The notes below the pieces were generated by a model. The model had not been told where the DNA came from and ran no database searches. It was given only the letters and a program-made list of their open reading frames with translations. The translations under genes were made by a program, and so were the position numbers. Positions 8,930-17,921 of a stretch of DNA of 64,000 bases are shown piece after piece; positions within the stretch are counted from its first letter, which is position 1, and every line of letters begins with the position of its first letter. The stretch is from Apibacter sp. B3706 (GTDB taxonomy: Bacteria > Bacteroidota > Bacteroidia > Flavobacteriales > Weeksellaceae). The stretch covers positions 1,302,001 through 1,366,000 of the forward strand of contig NZ_CP049715.1 of NCBI RefSeq assembly GCF_011082725.1, given 5' to 3'.

Positions 8930-9253
8930 CAGAAATTTTAATTTTTATTCACAATTGTAAATAATTTCACCTTTAAGTTAGCAAAAAAATATTTTGTAAA
9001 AAATTACAATACAATTAAATACATTAAAAAACTCAAGTAAAAATCTGATGAAAATTTTTTATTGATTTCTTAAAATTATCTTAAGAAAAAAAATAAATGT
9101 TAATAAAATTAATACTATTGAAAAGTAAAATTTCTTTATTTCACGGAAGCAAATTTTAAAAATCTTGATAGAAATTAAGATAAATAGGTAAATTATGAAC
9201 AGGGTAGCCGGATCAATTAACACACAATTTGTTTATAAATAATTTAGCAAAAA
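8930..9253. other. Remainder of the intergenic region between rpiB and uvrA
   Basis: This AT-rich stretch follows the uvrA stop and lies upstream of the isomerase promoter. I see no reading frame of useful length and no strong terminator hairpin for uvrA. Confidence 0.45.
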
Positions 9254-12076
9254 TTATAATTCATCCTTTAAAAATTTTGCAGTATAACTGCTTTTATTTT
9301 TAACTACTTCTTCCGGGATACCTTGTGCAATTATTTTACCTCCTTTATCTCCCCCTTCCAATCCGATGTCAATAATATAATCTGCTGCCTTAATAACATC
9401 GAGGTTATGCTCGATAATAATAATTGAATTACCTAAATTTACCAAACGATTGATTACTTCCATTAAAATTCTGATATCTTCAAAATGTAAGCCTGTAGTT
9501 GGCTCATCCAATATATAAATGGTATTTCCTGTTTGTTTTTTACTTAATTCTTTAGCTAATTTAACTCGTTGAGCTTCCCCTCCCGATAGGGTTGTTGATT
9601 GCTGTCCTAAAGTAATATAACCTAAACCTACTTCTTGTAAGGCTTTAATGATGCGATGAATTTTAGGAATTGGCTGGAAAAAATCTACAGCTTCATCTAT
9701 GGTCATATCCAATACATCTGAAATAGATTTACCTTTGTATCTTACCTCTAAAGTTTCTCTGTTAAATCGTTTTCCATGACAGGCTTCACAATGAACATAT
9801 ATATCCGGTAAAAAATTCATTTCAATCAATTTCAATCCGGAACCTTGACAAACTTCACATCTTCCTCCTTTCACATTAAAAGAAAACCTGCGCAATTGAT
9901 ATCCTCTTATCTTTGATTCAGGCAATTGAGCAAACAAGTTTCGTATATCTGTAAAAACTCCTGTATAGGTTGCAGGATTGGATCTTGGAGTTCGACCAAT
10001 TGGCGATTGGTCTACATCCACAATCTTGTCTAAAAATTCTATGCCTTCTATCTTCTTATAAGGAAGAGGTTCTTTTTCAGCACGATAGAAATGTTTGTTT
10101 AATATAGGATATAATGTATTAGTTATTAACGAAGATTTTCCACTACCGGAAACTCCGGTTATGCAAACCAATGACCCTAAAGGTATATCGAGGGTTACAT
10201 TTTTTAAGTTATTTCCTGTACATCCTGTTAATTTTAAATGATTTCCATTTCCTTTTCTTCGTTCCTCGGGTATGGGAATTTGTAATTCTCCATTAATATA
10301 TTTTGCAGTTAATGTATTTGCTTTTGATATATTTTGTGGTTTTCCTTCCCAAACTACCTCACCTCCTCCCTTTCCGGCCAATGGTCCCATATCTATTACA
10401 TAGTCTGCATTTAGGATCATATCTTTATCATGTTCCACTACTAAAACAGAGTTTCCTAAATCTCTAAGTTTTTTTAAAGAGTCTATTAATTTAATATTAT
10501 CGCGTTGATGTAGACCAATGCTGGGCTCATCTAAAATGTATAAAACATTGACCAATTGAGAACCAATTTGTGTAGCCAAACGTATTCTTTGAGATTCTCC
10601 ACCGGATAAGGTCTGCGAGGGCCGATCCAAACTAAGATAATCTAAACCAACGTCAACTAAAAAACTAAGTCTCTTGGAAATTTCTTGAATTAAATCTTTA
10701 GCAATTATTTGGTTATTTTCAGATAATTTTGAAGGCAGTTCATGAATCCATTCACTTAATTTTTGTAAAGAAAAACGGGCTATTTCCGAAATGTTTTTGT
10801 TATCAATCTTAAAAAATAAACTTTCTTTTTTTAAGCGTGCTCCCTCACAAACCGGACAAATTCTATCTTCAAATACCTGAGTTTTAAATTTTTGAGATTC
10901 TTCTTCATCTTTTCCGGTGGACAAACGAGTTATATAATCAATGATTCCTTCAAAATTTACTTTATAGGTTTTCTTAATTTGAGCATAATCTAAATCTAAG
11001 GTAACCTTATCATTTATTCCATAGAGGATTTCATCTTTTGCTTGATCAGAAAGTTTTTCCCACGGAGTAGACATTGTAAAACCATTCTTTTTTAGGATAA
11101 CATCTATTTGAGATAAAATCCATCCGGTATGACTAAGTTCTTCAAAAATTGGAAAAACGTTTTTATCAAAAGATAATTTGGGATTGGGCACCAACTTATT
11201 TATATTGATTTCCTTAACTCTTCCTAATCCGTTACAGTGCTCACACGCTCCTTTAGGAGAATTAAAAGAAAATGTATTTGGCTCCGGCATTTGGTAAGAA
11301 ATCCCGGTACTGGGACACATTAAATTACGACTAAAATATTTTCCCTGCTCCTCTCCTTGCTTCAAAAGCATTATGGTACCCTCTCCATATTGCATGGCTA
11401 AACGTATCGACTGTATGATCCGTTGAGTATTCTCTTTTGTATCTATAATCAGCTTATCTATTACAACCTCAATATCGTGAATCTTATAACGGTCTAATTT
11501 CATATCCGGAACAATGTCCAATAATTCTCCATCAACTCTAACTTGTAAAAAACCCTTTTTAGCCAGATTTGCAAACAACTCTCTATAATGTCCTTTTCTT
11601 GATCTAATTAATGGTGCTAAAACTAACACCTTTTCTCCTGAAAAATCTTTATAAATTAAATCAGTAATTTGATCTTCCGAATAAGTAACCATTTTTTCAC
11701 CCGTCTTGTATGAATATGCGTCCGAAGCTCGGGCATATAACAATCGAAAAAAGTCATACAATTCTGTTACGGTTCCTACAGTTGAACGTGGGTTTTTCGA
11801 TGTGGTTTTTTGTTCAATAGCTATAACTGGAGATAAACCATCTATTTTATCTACATCCGGACGATCTAAAGTTCCCAAAAATTGACGTGCATAGGCTGAA
11901 AAGGTTTCGATATATCGTCTTTGACCTTCTGCATATATTGTATCAAAAGCCAACGAAGATTTTCCACTTCCGCTTAAACCGGTAATTACTACTAATTGAT
12001 TTCTGGGAATTTTAAGAGAAATATCTTTGAGGTTATGTTCTCTTGCTCCATAAATATTTATATAATCCTGATTCAT
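9254..12076 (-). CDS. uvrA: Excinuclease ABC subunit A
   Basis: This is the damage-sensing ATPase of nucleotide excision repair. It has two ABC halves. The first has Walker A GLSGSGKS (residues 33-40), signature LSGGESQRIRLA and Walker B DEPSIGLHQRD. The second has GVSGSGKSS, LSGGEAQRVKLA and DEPTTGLHFED. The Cys pairs of the zinc modules are visible as CEHCNGLG, CPVCEGARL, CEVCQGSG and CEACHGKRF. Length (940 residues) is normal. The gene stands alone. The stop is followed by an AT-rich region without an obvious terminator. Confidence 0.98.
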   Translation of the reverse strand: MNQDYINIYGAREHNLKDISLKIPRNQLVVITGLSGSGKSSLAFDTIYAEGQRRYIETFSAYARQFLGTLDRPDVDKIDGLSPVIAIEQKTTSKNPRSTVGTVTELYDFFRLLYARASDAYSYKTGEKMVTYSEDQITDLIYKDFSGEKVLVLAPLIRSRKGHYRELFANLAKKGFLQVRVDGELLDIVPDMKLDRYKIHDIEVVIDKLIIDTKENTQRIIQSIRLAMQYGEGTIMLLKQGEEQGKYFSRNLMCPSTGISYQMPEPNTFSFNSPKGACEHCNGLGRVKEININKLVPNPKLSFDKNVFPIFEELSHTGWILSQIDVILKKNGFTMSTPWEKLSDQAKDEILYGINDKVTLDLDYAQIKKTYKVNFEGIIDYITRLSTGKDEEESQKFKTQVFEDRICPVCEGARLKKESLFFKIDNKNISEIARFSLQKLSEWIHELPSKLSENNQIIAKDLIQEISKRLSFLVDVGLDYLSLDRPSQTLSGGESQRIRLATQIGSQLVNVLYILDEPSIGLHQRDNIKLIDSLKKLRDLGNSVLVVEHDKDMILNADYVIDMGPLAGKGGGEVVWEGKPQNISKANTLTAKYINGELQIPIPEERRKGNGNHLKLTGCTGNNLKNVTLDIPLGSLVCITGVSGSGKSSLITNTLYPILNKHFYRAEKEPLPYKKIEGIEFLDKIVDVDQSPIGRTPRSNPATYTGVFTDIRNLFAQLPESKIRGYQLRRFSFNVKGGRCEVCQGSGLKLIEMNFLPDIYVHCEACHGKRFNRETLEVRYKGKSISDVLDMTIDEAVDFFQPIPKIHRIIKALQEVGLGYITLGQQSTTLSGGEAQRVKLAKELSKKQTGNTIYILDEPTTGLHFEDIRILMEVINRLVNLGNSIIIIEHNLDVIKAADYIIDIGLEGGDKGGKIIAQGIPEEVVKNKSSYTAKFLKDEL

Positions 12077-12127
12077 TATAGGTTATCTCAAGTTAATTGA
12101 TTAACTGACTTAAATTAAAGTAGTGCG

Positions 12128-12135
12128 CAAAGATA
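12128..12135 (-). promoter_or_regulatory. Candidate -7 element for uvrA
   Basis: TATCTTTG on the minus strand matches TAnnTTTG, 51 bp before the uvrA ATG. No good -33 TTG was found at the usual spacing. Confidence 0.5.
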
Positions 12136-12460
12136 TGAAAATTTGCTTCTTTTTATTTAAATCTGTAGTTAACATATTATGTATAAATAACACAAATAAT
12201 CATACCAAATCTTTGACATATATATGTTCTGAAAAATTAGGTAAATTTGAACCTATAATTAATCATCAAGGGTTATTCCAATTTTATAAAATATACATTA
12301 CAAGCAAGTAGTAATGAGATAATTAAATCCCGTATTTTATAGAGGAAATAATTCTTATATATCCCTCTAATTAAAAGTTTTGGTTTTTGATATTTTATAA
12401 TTTTAACCAATCAAAATTTAGTTAATTAAATTAGTAACGTTCAAACCGGCTAATGCTAAA
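12136..12460. other. Divergent intergenic region between uvrA and the TRIC-like gene
   Basis: This holds AT-rich sequence between the uvrA promoter and the promoter of the next plus-strand gene. A 62-codon GTG-started frame (12123-12311) begins inside the uvrA promoter and has no recognisable features, so it is not called. Nothing else is supported. Confidence 0.45.
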
Positions 12461-12466
12461 TTATTG

Positions 12467-12474
12467 TAATTTTG
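12467..12474 (+). promoter_or_regulatory. Candidate -7 element for the TRIC-like channel gene
   Basis: TAATTTTG matches TAnnTTTG and sits 24 bp before the ATG at 12499. The longest possible frame would start with TTG at 12472, inside this element, which argues for the ATG. Confidence 0.55.
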
Positions 12475-12498
12475 CAAGTTTTAATTGAATTGATAACC

Positions 12499-13143
12499 AT
12501 GAAAGAATACGTTTTTGAATTAGTTCGACAAATCCGCTTCGTTGACATTATTGAATTTATAGGAACATTTGCCTTTGCAATCAGTGGTGTTCGGGGTGCT
12601 GCAACAAAAAAATGCGATTGGTTTGGTGCTTTTGTTTTAGGTTTTGTTACTGCCGTTGGAGGGGGAACTTTTCGTGACCTTCTTTTGGGTATAACTCCTT
12701 TTTGGATGCTTAATAGTATCTATGTATGGTGTACTCTTTTCTCTTTGTTATTTTATATATTTCTACGTGAACATCTTAATCATTTGAATAGTTTCTTTTT
12801 TTGGAGTGATAGTATCGGTCTTGGATTATTTGTTGTAGTAGGCGCTGAAAAGGCTATGTTACTAGGATATGACTCATGGGTCATAGTGATTATGGGAACT
12901 ATTACAGCTGTTTTAGGTGGAGTAATTCGTGATATTCTTTTAAATAAAGTCCCTCGAATCTTTAAGCGTGAAATTTATGCTTCTCCCTGTATAGTTGGAG
13001 GTATTTTTTTTGTAACGCTTCAATTCTTCAACTTTAATTTACCTTTTATTAGTGCTGTAACTATCGGAATTGTAGTTTTATTAAGATATATAGCTGTTAG
13101 ATGGGATTTGCAAATCCCTAAACTTAAAAGTGAAAAACTTTAA
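12499..13143 (+). CDS. Trimeric intracellular cation (TRIC)-type channel, UPF0126 family
   Basis: This is an inner-membrane protein with about seven hydrophobic segments in two repeated halves. Each half carries the family motif: GGGTFRD (residues 54-60) and GGVIRD (about 140). Prokaryotic members (YadS/YicG type) form homotrimeric cation-permeable channels; some Bacteria use relatives for glycine transport. The ATG at 12499 (214 residues) is chosen over the in-frame TTG at 12472 because the latter overlaps a -7 promoter element and adds nine non-conserved residues. It stands alone and is followed by a hairpin shared with the convergent oxidoreductase. Confidence 0.88.
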   Translation: MKEYVFELVRQIRFVDIIEFIGTFAFAISGVRGAATKKCDWFGAFVLGFVTAVGGGTFRDLLLGITPFWMLNSIYVWCTLFSLLFYIFLREHLNHLNSFFFWSDSIGLGLFVVVGAEKAMLLGYDSWVIVIMGTITAVLGGVIRDILLNKVPRIFKREIYASPCIVGGIFFVTLQFFNFNLPFISAVTIGIVVLLRYIAVRWDLQIPKLKSEKL

Positions 13144-13246
13144 ATCATTGTATGTCTTTACTTTATAACCTAAATTTATAAATTAATTAAGAAGTTAGAT
13201 CATTTCAATTTAAAAATTTAAAATATACACTACTATATAAAAAGAA

Positions 13247-13275
13247 AAAGGGAGTTTAAACACTCCCTTTTTTAA
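13247..13275. terminator. Bidirectional terminator between the TRIC-like gene and the oxidoreductase
   Basis: AAAGGGAG and CTCCCTTT form a stem with an 8-base loop, with A-run and T-run flanks on both sides. It overlaps the stop of the minus-strand gene. Confidence 0.78.
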
Positions 13276-13922
13276 TATCCTATGGTAAATCTTTGTTGAT
13301 GATGTTTTGGATTTTCAAGTTCGTCGACCATAGCTTTCGCATAATCCTGAACAGATATTTTACTGTTCCCTTGATCATCTGTAATAAGATCATCTAATCC
13401 TAAACGATATTTTCCTGTTCTTTCTCCCGGCTCTATAGTTCCGGCAGGTGAAAAGAAAACCCAATCTAGTTCTTTTTCCGGTAAAAATTGATCTTTTAAG
13501 ACTAATGCTAATGCCTTAACTCCCGGTAAAATTTCGTCCGGAATGGCTCCTGAATCTACAACGGTTTTACCCGGAGCTACCAATAAGCTTCCTGCTCCAC
13601 CAACCGCTTGTAATCTCTTAATACCCGCTTTTTTAACAGCCTCAATTATTGATTGATATCCTTTTATTGTATCATCGTAAATATTGGGATTAGTCCAGCC
13701 CGGATTATATGCACTTATTACTGCATCATTATTTTTTAAAACTTCTGCTAATTTATCTGTGTCAAATACATCTGCACTTACCACTTTTAAATTTTTATCG
13801 TCATTCTTAATTTTATCAGCCGAACGAACGATTGCTGTTACTTGGTACCCTCTGCTCAGTAATTCTTTTACTAATTGTGACCCTATAAATCCTGAGGCAC
13901 CTATTAATGCTACTTTTTTCAT
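13272..13922 (-). CDS. NAD(P)-binding oxidoreductase (atypical SDR, YwnB-like)
   Basis: This is a small Rossmann-fold protein with the nucleotide motif GASGFIGSQ (residues 8-16). The segment AISAYNPGW and the conserved VGGAGSLLV follow, as in the NAD(P)H-binding family that includes B. subtilis YwnB. Such proteins have flavin/quinone reductase-like or unknown roles. At 216 residues it has no YxxxK catalytic pair. It lies 80 bp downstream of an Rrf2-family regulator on the same strand, and Rrf2 proteins commonly control such neighbouring reductases, so a stress-induced or redox role is inferred. Confidence 0.82.
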   Translation of the reverse strand: MKKVALIGASGFIGSQLVKELLSRGYQVTAIVRSADKIKNDDKNLKVVSADVFDTDKLAEVLKNNDAVISAYNPGWTNPNIYDDTIKGYQSIIEAVKKAGIKRLQAVGGAGSLLVAPGKTVVDSGAIPDEILPGVKALALVLKDQFLPEKELDWVFFSPAGTIEPGERTGKYRLGLDDLITDDQGNSKISVQDYAKAMVDELENPKHHQQRFTIGY

Positions 13923-14002
13923 AATTTGTATACTAATATTAATAATTAATTCTTTGATAACTTATTTTCATATAATAAATGAGATTTCCATATTTGTTTT
14001 CC

Positions 14003-14410
14003 CTAAAATTTCATGCTGAAATCTAGAAGGGTTACTCCTTCCAGTTTTTTAAATACTACCTCTTCAATAGTTTCATTCAATTCGCAAATGTTTTGATTAA
14101 TTTTTTTTCCAACACAACATAAAGGATTGGGAGATGGTAAAAGTTTTCCTACTAGCGATTGATTGTAAACACTTAAATAAATTTCAGACAATGAAATTTT
14201 TTCAGGAGATTTTAATAATCTACTTCCCCCGTTCTTTCCTTCTTTTGTTTCTATAAAACCATGTTTTTGAAGGTTGGTTAATTCTTTCCTGACTATAACA
14301 GGATTAAGATTTAAACTTCCTGCTATATAAGCTGACGGTAGCCATTGATCCAAATTTTTTGCCAAAAGAGTAAGTATATGCATGGAAACTGTAAAATGGC
14401 GGTCATTCAT
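14003..14410 (-). CDS. Rrf2-family transcriptional regulator (YwnA-like)
   Basis: This is a 135-residue winged-helix DNA-binding protein. The N-terminal part (SMHILTLLAK, then the recognition helix LNPVIVRKELTNLQKHG, about residues 32-48) and the wing GKNGGSRLL are typical of Rrf2. Cys residues occur in NPLCCVGKK (about 97-98) and INQNIC (about 108), a possible thiol sensor, but the three-Cys cluster spacing of IscR (Fe-S) is absent. A perfect 8-bp inverted repeat between its -7 element and start codon suggests autoregulation, probably extending to the oxidoreductase downstream. Confidence 0.88.
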   Translation of the reverse strand: MNDRHFTVSMHILTLLAKNLDQWLPSAYIAGSLNLNPVIVRKELTNLQKHGFIETKEGKNGGSRLLKSPEKISLSEIYLSVYNQSLVGKLLPSPNPLCCVGKKINQNICELNETIEEVVFKKLEGVTLLDFSMKF

Positions 14411-14411
14411 T

Positions 14412-14434
14412 ACTGTAATATTTTTAATTACAGT
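14412..14434 (-). promoter_or_regulatory. Palindromic candidate operator for the Rrf2 regulator
   Basis: ACTGTAAT and ATTACAGT are perfect 8-bp inverted arms around a 7-bp AT spacer. The site lies between the regulator's -7 element and its ATG, a repressor-like position. Confidence 0.65.
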
Positions 14435-14435
14435 T

Positions 14436-14443
14436 CAAATATA
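14436..14443 (-). promoter_or_regulatory. -7 element for the Rrf2-oxidoreductase operon
   Basis: TATATTTG on the minus strand matches the TAnnTTTG consensus, 25 bp before the start codon and directly next to the palindrome. Confidence 0.6.
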
Positions 14444-14652
14444 AGCTTTTTTTATAAAATATTTACATATTTATTAAGTTATTCAATATTTATTAAAATA
14501 AATTAGTAAACTATTATTCTAATTATTTTGTATTGTCTCTATTTCAAAATGAATTAGTTTCCGATATTTAACTTTTATTTACTAGTTATACAGAGCTTAA
14601 AAAATCAGATATAAAAAAAGGGATTCAAAGAAATGTTACAGTAATAAGATAC

Positions 14653-14683
14653 AACAAAAAAAGAGCTATTAAAATAGCTCTTT
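14653..14683 (-). terminator. Terminator of the PhnA-like gene
   Basis: The 10-bp arms AAAGAGCTAT and ATAGCTCTTT surround a 4-base loop. Read on the minus strand, the stem is followed by a run of T residues, consistent with termination of the PhnA-like gene. Confidence 0.8.
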
Positions 14684-14709
14684 CATAAGTATAAATATAT
14701 TAGTAAATT

Positions 14710-15033
14710 CTATTTCTTAAGAAAACAGGTCTTTAAAACAATACTTGAACCGTCAATTTTACAATCTACTTCTTCCGGATTATCAGTTAATCGGATGCTT
14801 TTTACTTTAGTTCCTCTTTTAATTACCATAGAAGAACCTTTTACTTTAAGATCTTTAATGACTGTAACCGCATCTCCATCTTGAAGTTCAGCTCCGTTGC
14901 TATCTTTAACTATTGAATTACCTGCCGATTCTTCTCCCGACCATTCATAAAAACAATCCGGGCATACGTAGGAAGTACCATCAAAATAAACATTTTCCAT
15001 TGAACATTTTGGGCACTTTAAAACATCTGTCAT
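14710..15033 (-). CDS. PhnA/YjdM-like zinc-ribbon protein
   Basis: This is a small cytoplasmic protein of 107 residues with an N-terminal zinc ribbon (CPKC at residues 7-10, CPDC at 24-27) and a C-terminal SH3-like PhnA domain (DGDAVTVIKDLKVKGSS and a final basic segment). Despite the historical PhnA name, family members are not established phosphonate enzymes and the role is unknown. Length is normal. It is a single-gene unit with a near-perfect promoter and a terminator. Confidence 0.88.
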   Translation of the reverse strand: MTDVLKCPKCSMENVYFDGTSYVCPDCFYEWSGEESAGNSIVKDSNGAELQDGDAVTVIKDLKVKGSSMVIKRGTKVKSIRLTDNPEEVDCKIDGSSIVLKTCFLKK

Positions 15034-15073
15034 TATTTTTTCTTTTTAAAGATTACTAAATTTAATTGGGTTG

Positions 15074-15105
15074 CAAATATAACTTATTTAAACGCAGAGA
15101 ACAAA
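15074..15105 (-). promoter_or_regulatory. Consensus promoter for the PhnA-like gene
   Basis: On the minus strand, TTTG (15102-15105), a 20-bp spacer and TATATTTG (15074-15081) give a perfect match to the Bacteroidota promoter. The start codon is 40 bp downstream. Confidence 0.8.
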
Positions 15106-15258
15106 TATTCAATTTATTATTACATTTATATTATTCTTCTATCTAATTATATACATAGTATTTTTCCATATTTTAAAAACATTTATATATAGGTTTCTTT
15201 ATAACTATATAAATTATTCTTTAATTTATAAGATTCTTTTAGTCAAAATAAAAAAGTT

Positions 15259-15266
15259 TACCTTTG
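15259..15266 (+). promoter_or_regulatory. -7 element for proBA
   Basis: TACCTTTG matches TAnnTTTG, 25 bp before the proB ATG. The -33 region (TTTTAG) is weak. Confidence 0.55.
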
Positions 15267-15291
15267 TTTTATTTCGACAAATTCATTTACC

Positions 15292-16368
15292 ATGAAAGAT
15301 AGAATTGTTGTAAAAATTGGAAGTCAGCTGTTAACCCGTAAGGATGAAACTCTTGACATTACCCAAATGTCTGATATCGTCGATCAGATTGCCGAACTAC
15401 ATAAAAATAATACGGAAATCATTCTGGTATCATCCGGAGCGGTAGCGTCCGGTAAAAATGAATTTAAAATCCATTCAAAGCTTGACAGTATTTCTGCTCG
15501 CCAGTTATATTCTTCTGTTGGACAGGTAAAACTAATTCATAGATATTACGACCTATTTAATCAACACGGAATTCTATGCGGACAAATCTTAGCAACTAAA
15601 GAAGATTTTTCGACACGTAGACATTATCTAAATCAAAGAAATTGCATGAATATTATGCTTGAAAATCATGTGATTCCAATTGTAAATGAAAACGATGCGA
15701 TTTCCGTTAATGAACTAATGTTTACGGATAACGACGAATTATCAGGCTTGATAGCTGCTATGATGGATTGCAAAAAATTGATCATTTTAAGTAATATCGA
15801 TGGAATTTACACCGGCGATCCTTCAGACCCTGAATCTAAGCTTATAAAAGAAATAGACAGTTCAAGTGATTCTGTTGAGGATTATATACAATCCAAGCGG
15901 TCGACTACCGGAAGGGGAGGAATGAAAACCAAATATAATATAGCTAGAAAAGTAGCAGAAGAAGGCATAGAAGTTATTATCGCCAATGGAAGGATAAAAA
16001 ACATCATTTCTCGACTTGTAAATGGCGTTGACACACCTTCCACCCGATTTATTCCGGCGTCTAAAGAAATTTCAGGCGTAAAAAAATGGATCGCCCATTC
16101 TGAAGGTTTCGCTAAAGGAGAAATACATATTAATGAAGGAGTAAGAAAAGCTTTATTAAATTTTAAAGCCGTCAGCATATTGCCTGTAGGCGTAACTCGG
16201 ATAGTCGGAAATTTTGAAAGTGATGACATTGTTCGCATTATTGATCATACCGGAAAACAAATTGGAATAGGCCGATCTTCCTATTCCAGCGAAAAAGCGA
16301 AAGAAATTTTAGGACAGGCCAACAATAAGCCGATCATACATTACGACTATTTATATATTGAAAAATAA
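15292..16368 (+). CDS. proB: Glutamate 5-kinase
   Basis: This catalyses the first step of proline synthesis, ATP-dependent phosphorylation of glutamate. The amino acid kinase fold shows VVKIGSQLLT at residues 7-16, VSSGAVASG (about 46-54), the substrate loop VNENDAIS and GRGGMKTK (about 206-213). The C-terminal about 80 residues match a PUA domain (LPVGVTRIVGNFESDDIVRI). Length (358) is normal for the two-domain form. The stop codon TAA abuts the proA ATG, so the two are translationally coupled. Confidence 0.96.
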   Translation: MKDRIVVKIGSQLLTRKDETLDITQMSDIVDQIAELHKNNTEIILVSSGAVASGKNEFKIHSKLDSISARQLYSSVGQVKLIHRYYDLFNQHGILCGQILATKEDFSTRRHYLNQRNCMNIMLENHVIPIVNENDAISVNELMFTDNDELSGLIAAMMDCKKLIILSNIDGIYTGDPSDPESKLIKEIDSSSDSVEDYIQSKRSTTGRGGMKTKYNIARKVAEEGIEVIIANGRIKNIISRLVNGVDTPSTRFIPASKEISGVKKWIAHSEGFAKGEIHINEGVRKALLNFKAVSILPVGVTRIVGNFESDDIVRIIDHTGKQIGIGRSSYSSEKAKEILGQANNKPIIHYDYLYIEK

Positions 16369-17625
16369 ATGATGTCTTCTATACAACAAAATATTTTTAC
16401 CTCATCCGTTAAAGCGGTAAATAAACTAAATTTAGTTGATATTGATAAAATCAACCAAGTTTTAGAAGTTCTTGCCAAAGAAACTGAAAATTCTATTCCC
16501 TATATTCTTTCTGAAAATAAGAAAGATATACAAAGGATGTCTACTTCCGATCCGAAATTTGATCGGTTGCTTTTAACTGAAGAACGCATACAAGATATAG
16601 CAAAAGATATTCGCAAAGTTGCCTCTCTTCCCTCACCTGTAGGAAAAATAATTTCAGAAAAAATTCTTTCCAATGGTCTTAAGTTATCTAAAATTACAGT
16701 TCCTTTCGGAGTTATAGGAATTATTTATGAAGCCAGACCGAATGTAAGTTTCGATGTATTTTCTTTGTGTTTAAAATCGGGTAATGTTTGTATTTTGAAA
16801 GGAGGCTCTGATGCTTTTTTTTCTAATACAGCGATTGTTTCGATTATTAAGAGGGTTTTATTACAAGAGGGTTTGAATCCCGATATTTGTAATTTATTGC
16901 CCGCTGATCGTTCTTCGACTTTACAATTATTGAACGCAAGTAATTATATTGATCTTCTTATTCCGAGAGGAAGTAAAGAGCTTATTAATTTTGTTCGTGA
17001 AAATTCGAAAATCCCAGTAATCGAAACCGGTGCAGGAGTATGTCATACTTATTTCCACCTGGAAGGTAATTTAGAAATAGGAAAAGAGATCATCTTTAAT
17101 GCTAAAACCCGAAAAGTTAGCGTTTGCAATTCGTTGGATTGCTTACTTATTGATAAGGAAAGAATACAGGACCTTCCCGATTTGTGTAAAAAATTAATTG
17201 AGAAAAAAGTAGTTATTTATGCGGATGAACCTGCATACGCTCAATTAGAAAACTCTTATCCATCCAATTTACTGCATAAAGCAACTTCCGCAAATTACGG
17301 AATGGAATTCTTGGATTATAAAATGTCTATAAAAACGGTAAATTCTATTAAGGAAGCAATTGAACATATAGCGAACTACGGATCCAAACATAGCGAAGCA
17401 ATAATAAGCGAAAATAAATCATGTATAAAAATTTTTGAAAAGCTGGTAGATGCCGCTTGTATTTATGTTAATACTTCTACTGCCTTCACAGATGGCGCAC
17501 AATTCGGAATGGGTGCAGAAATAGGGATCAGCACGCAGAAAATGCATGCAAGAGGTCCTATGGCTCTGGATGAATTATGTTCTTATAAGTGGATTGTAGA
17601 AGGTAACGGTCAAATAAGACCGTGA
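16369..17625 (+). CDS. proA: Glutamate-5-semialdehyde dehydrogenase
   Basis: This reduces glutamyl-5-phosphate to glutamate-5-semialdehyde with NADPH, the second step of proline synthesis. Family motifs include [16 protein letters not shown] (about 118-133), LKGGSDA and IPRGSKELI. The catalytic Cys lies in [13 protein letters not shown] (about 255-264), and [11 protein letters not shown] is near the C-terminus. Length (418) is typical. Two adjacent ATG codons lie at the start; the first directly follows the proB stop. There is no proC in the window. Confidence 0.96.
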   Translation: MMSSIQQNIFTSSVKAVNKLNLVDIDKINQVLEVLAKETENSIPYILSENKKDIQRMSTSDPKFDRLLLTEERIQDIAKDIRKVASLPSPVGKIISEKILSNGLKLSKITVPFGVIGIIYEARPNVSFDVFSLCLKSGNVCILKGGSDAFFSNTAIVSIIKRVLLQEGLNPDICNLLPADRSSTLQLLNASNYIDLLIPRGSKELINFVRENSKIPVIETGAGVCHTYFHLEGNLEIGKEIIFNAKTRKVSVCNSLDCLLIDKERIQDLPDLCKKLIEKKVVIYADEPAYAQLENSYPSNLLHKATSANYGMEFLDYKMSIKTVNSIKEAIEHIANYGSKHSEAIISENKSCIKIFEKLVDAACIYVNTSTAFTDGAQFGMGAEIGISTQKMHARGPMALDELCSYKWIVEGNGQIRP

Positions 17626-17781
17626 ATAATTTAGATAGTAGCTAGACTGTTTTTATTTCTTAAACTATAATCTTTTCTGTTTTTAAATTCAGTATAAAAA
17701 TTGGAATTAAAAAAAGATGAATGCTTTATCTTTATATGAAAAAAATTTCATTAAATAAAAATTTTGAAAATAATAAAAGGC

Positions 17782-17830
17782 AATGGATGAACTAAATTTT
17801 AATCAGTTTGTAAAATTTAATTCATCCATT
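17782..17830. repeat. Long imperfect hairpin between convergent genes
   Basis: Two 19-base arms (17782-17800 and 17812-17830) are complementary with one mismatch around an 11-base loop. The arms begin AATGGATGAA and end TTCATCCATT. No T-run follows on either strand, so it is not a classical terminator, although it lies between the ends of proA and the purine permease gene. Confidence 0.75.
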
Positions 17831-17921
17831 ACAAATACAAAATATATATTAATTAAAATCAGTTCCTATTCAAAATATCTAAGTATTAATTAGTTATTAT
17901 TTTCATCACCGTTTTTCAATC

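Noticed and set aside
12123-12311. 62-codon frame from a GTG
   Set aside because: It begins inside the uvrA promoter region, has no signal or family features, and codon use looks like non-coding AT-rich DNA.
12472-12498. TTG start for the TRIC-like channel
   Set aside because: It lies within the -7 promoter element; ATG 12499 fits better.
13684-14019. 111-codon plus-strand frame opposite the oxidoreductase and regulator genes
   Set aside because: It is antisense to two clear genes and has no recognisable domain.
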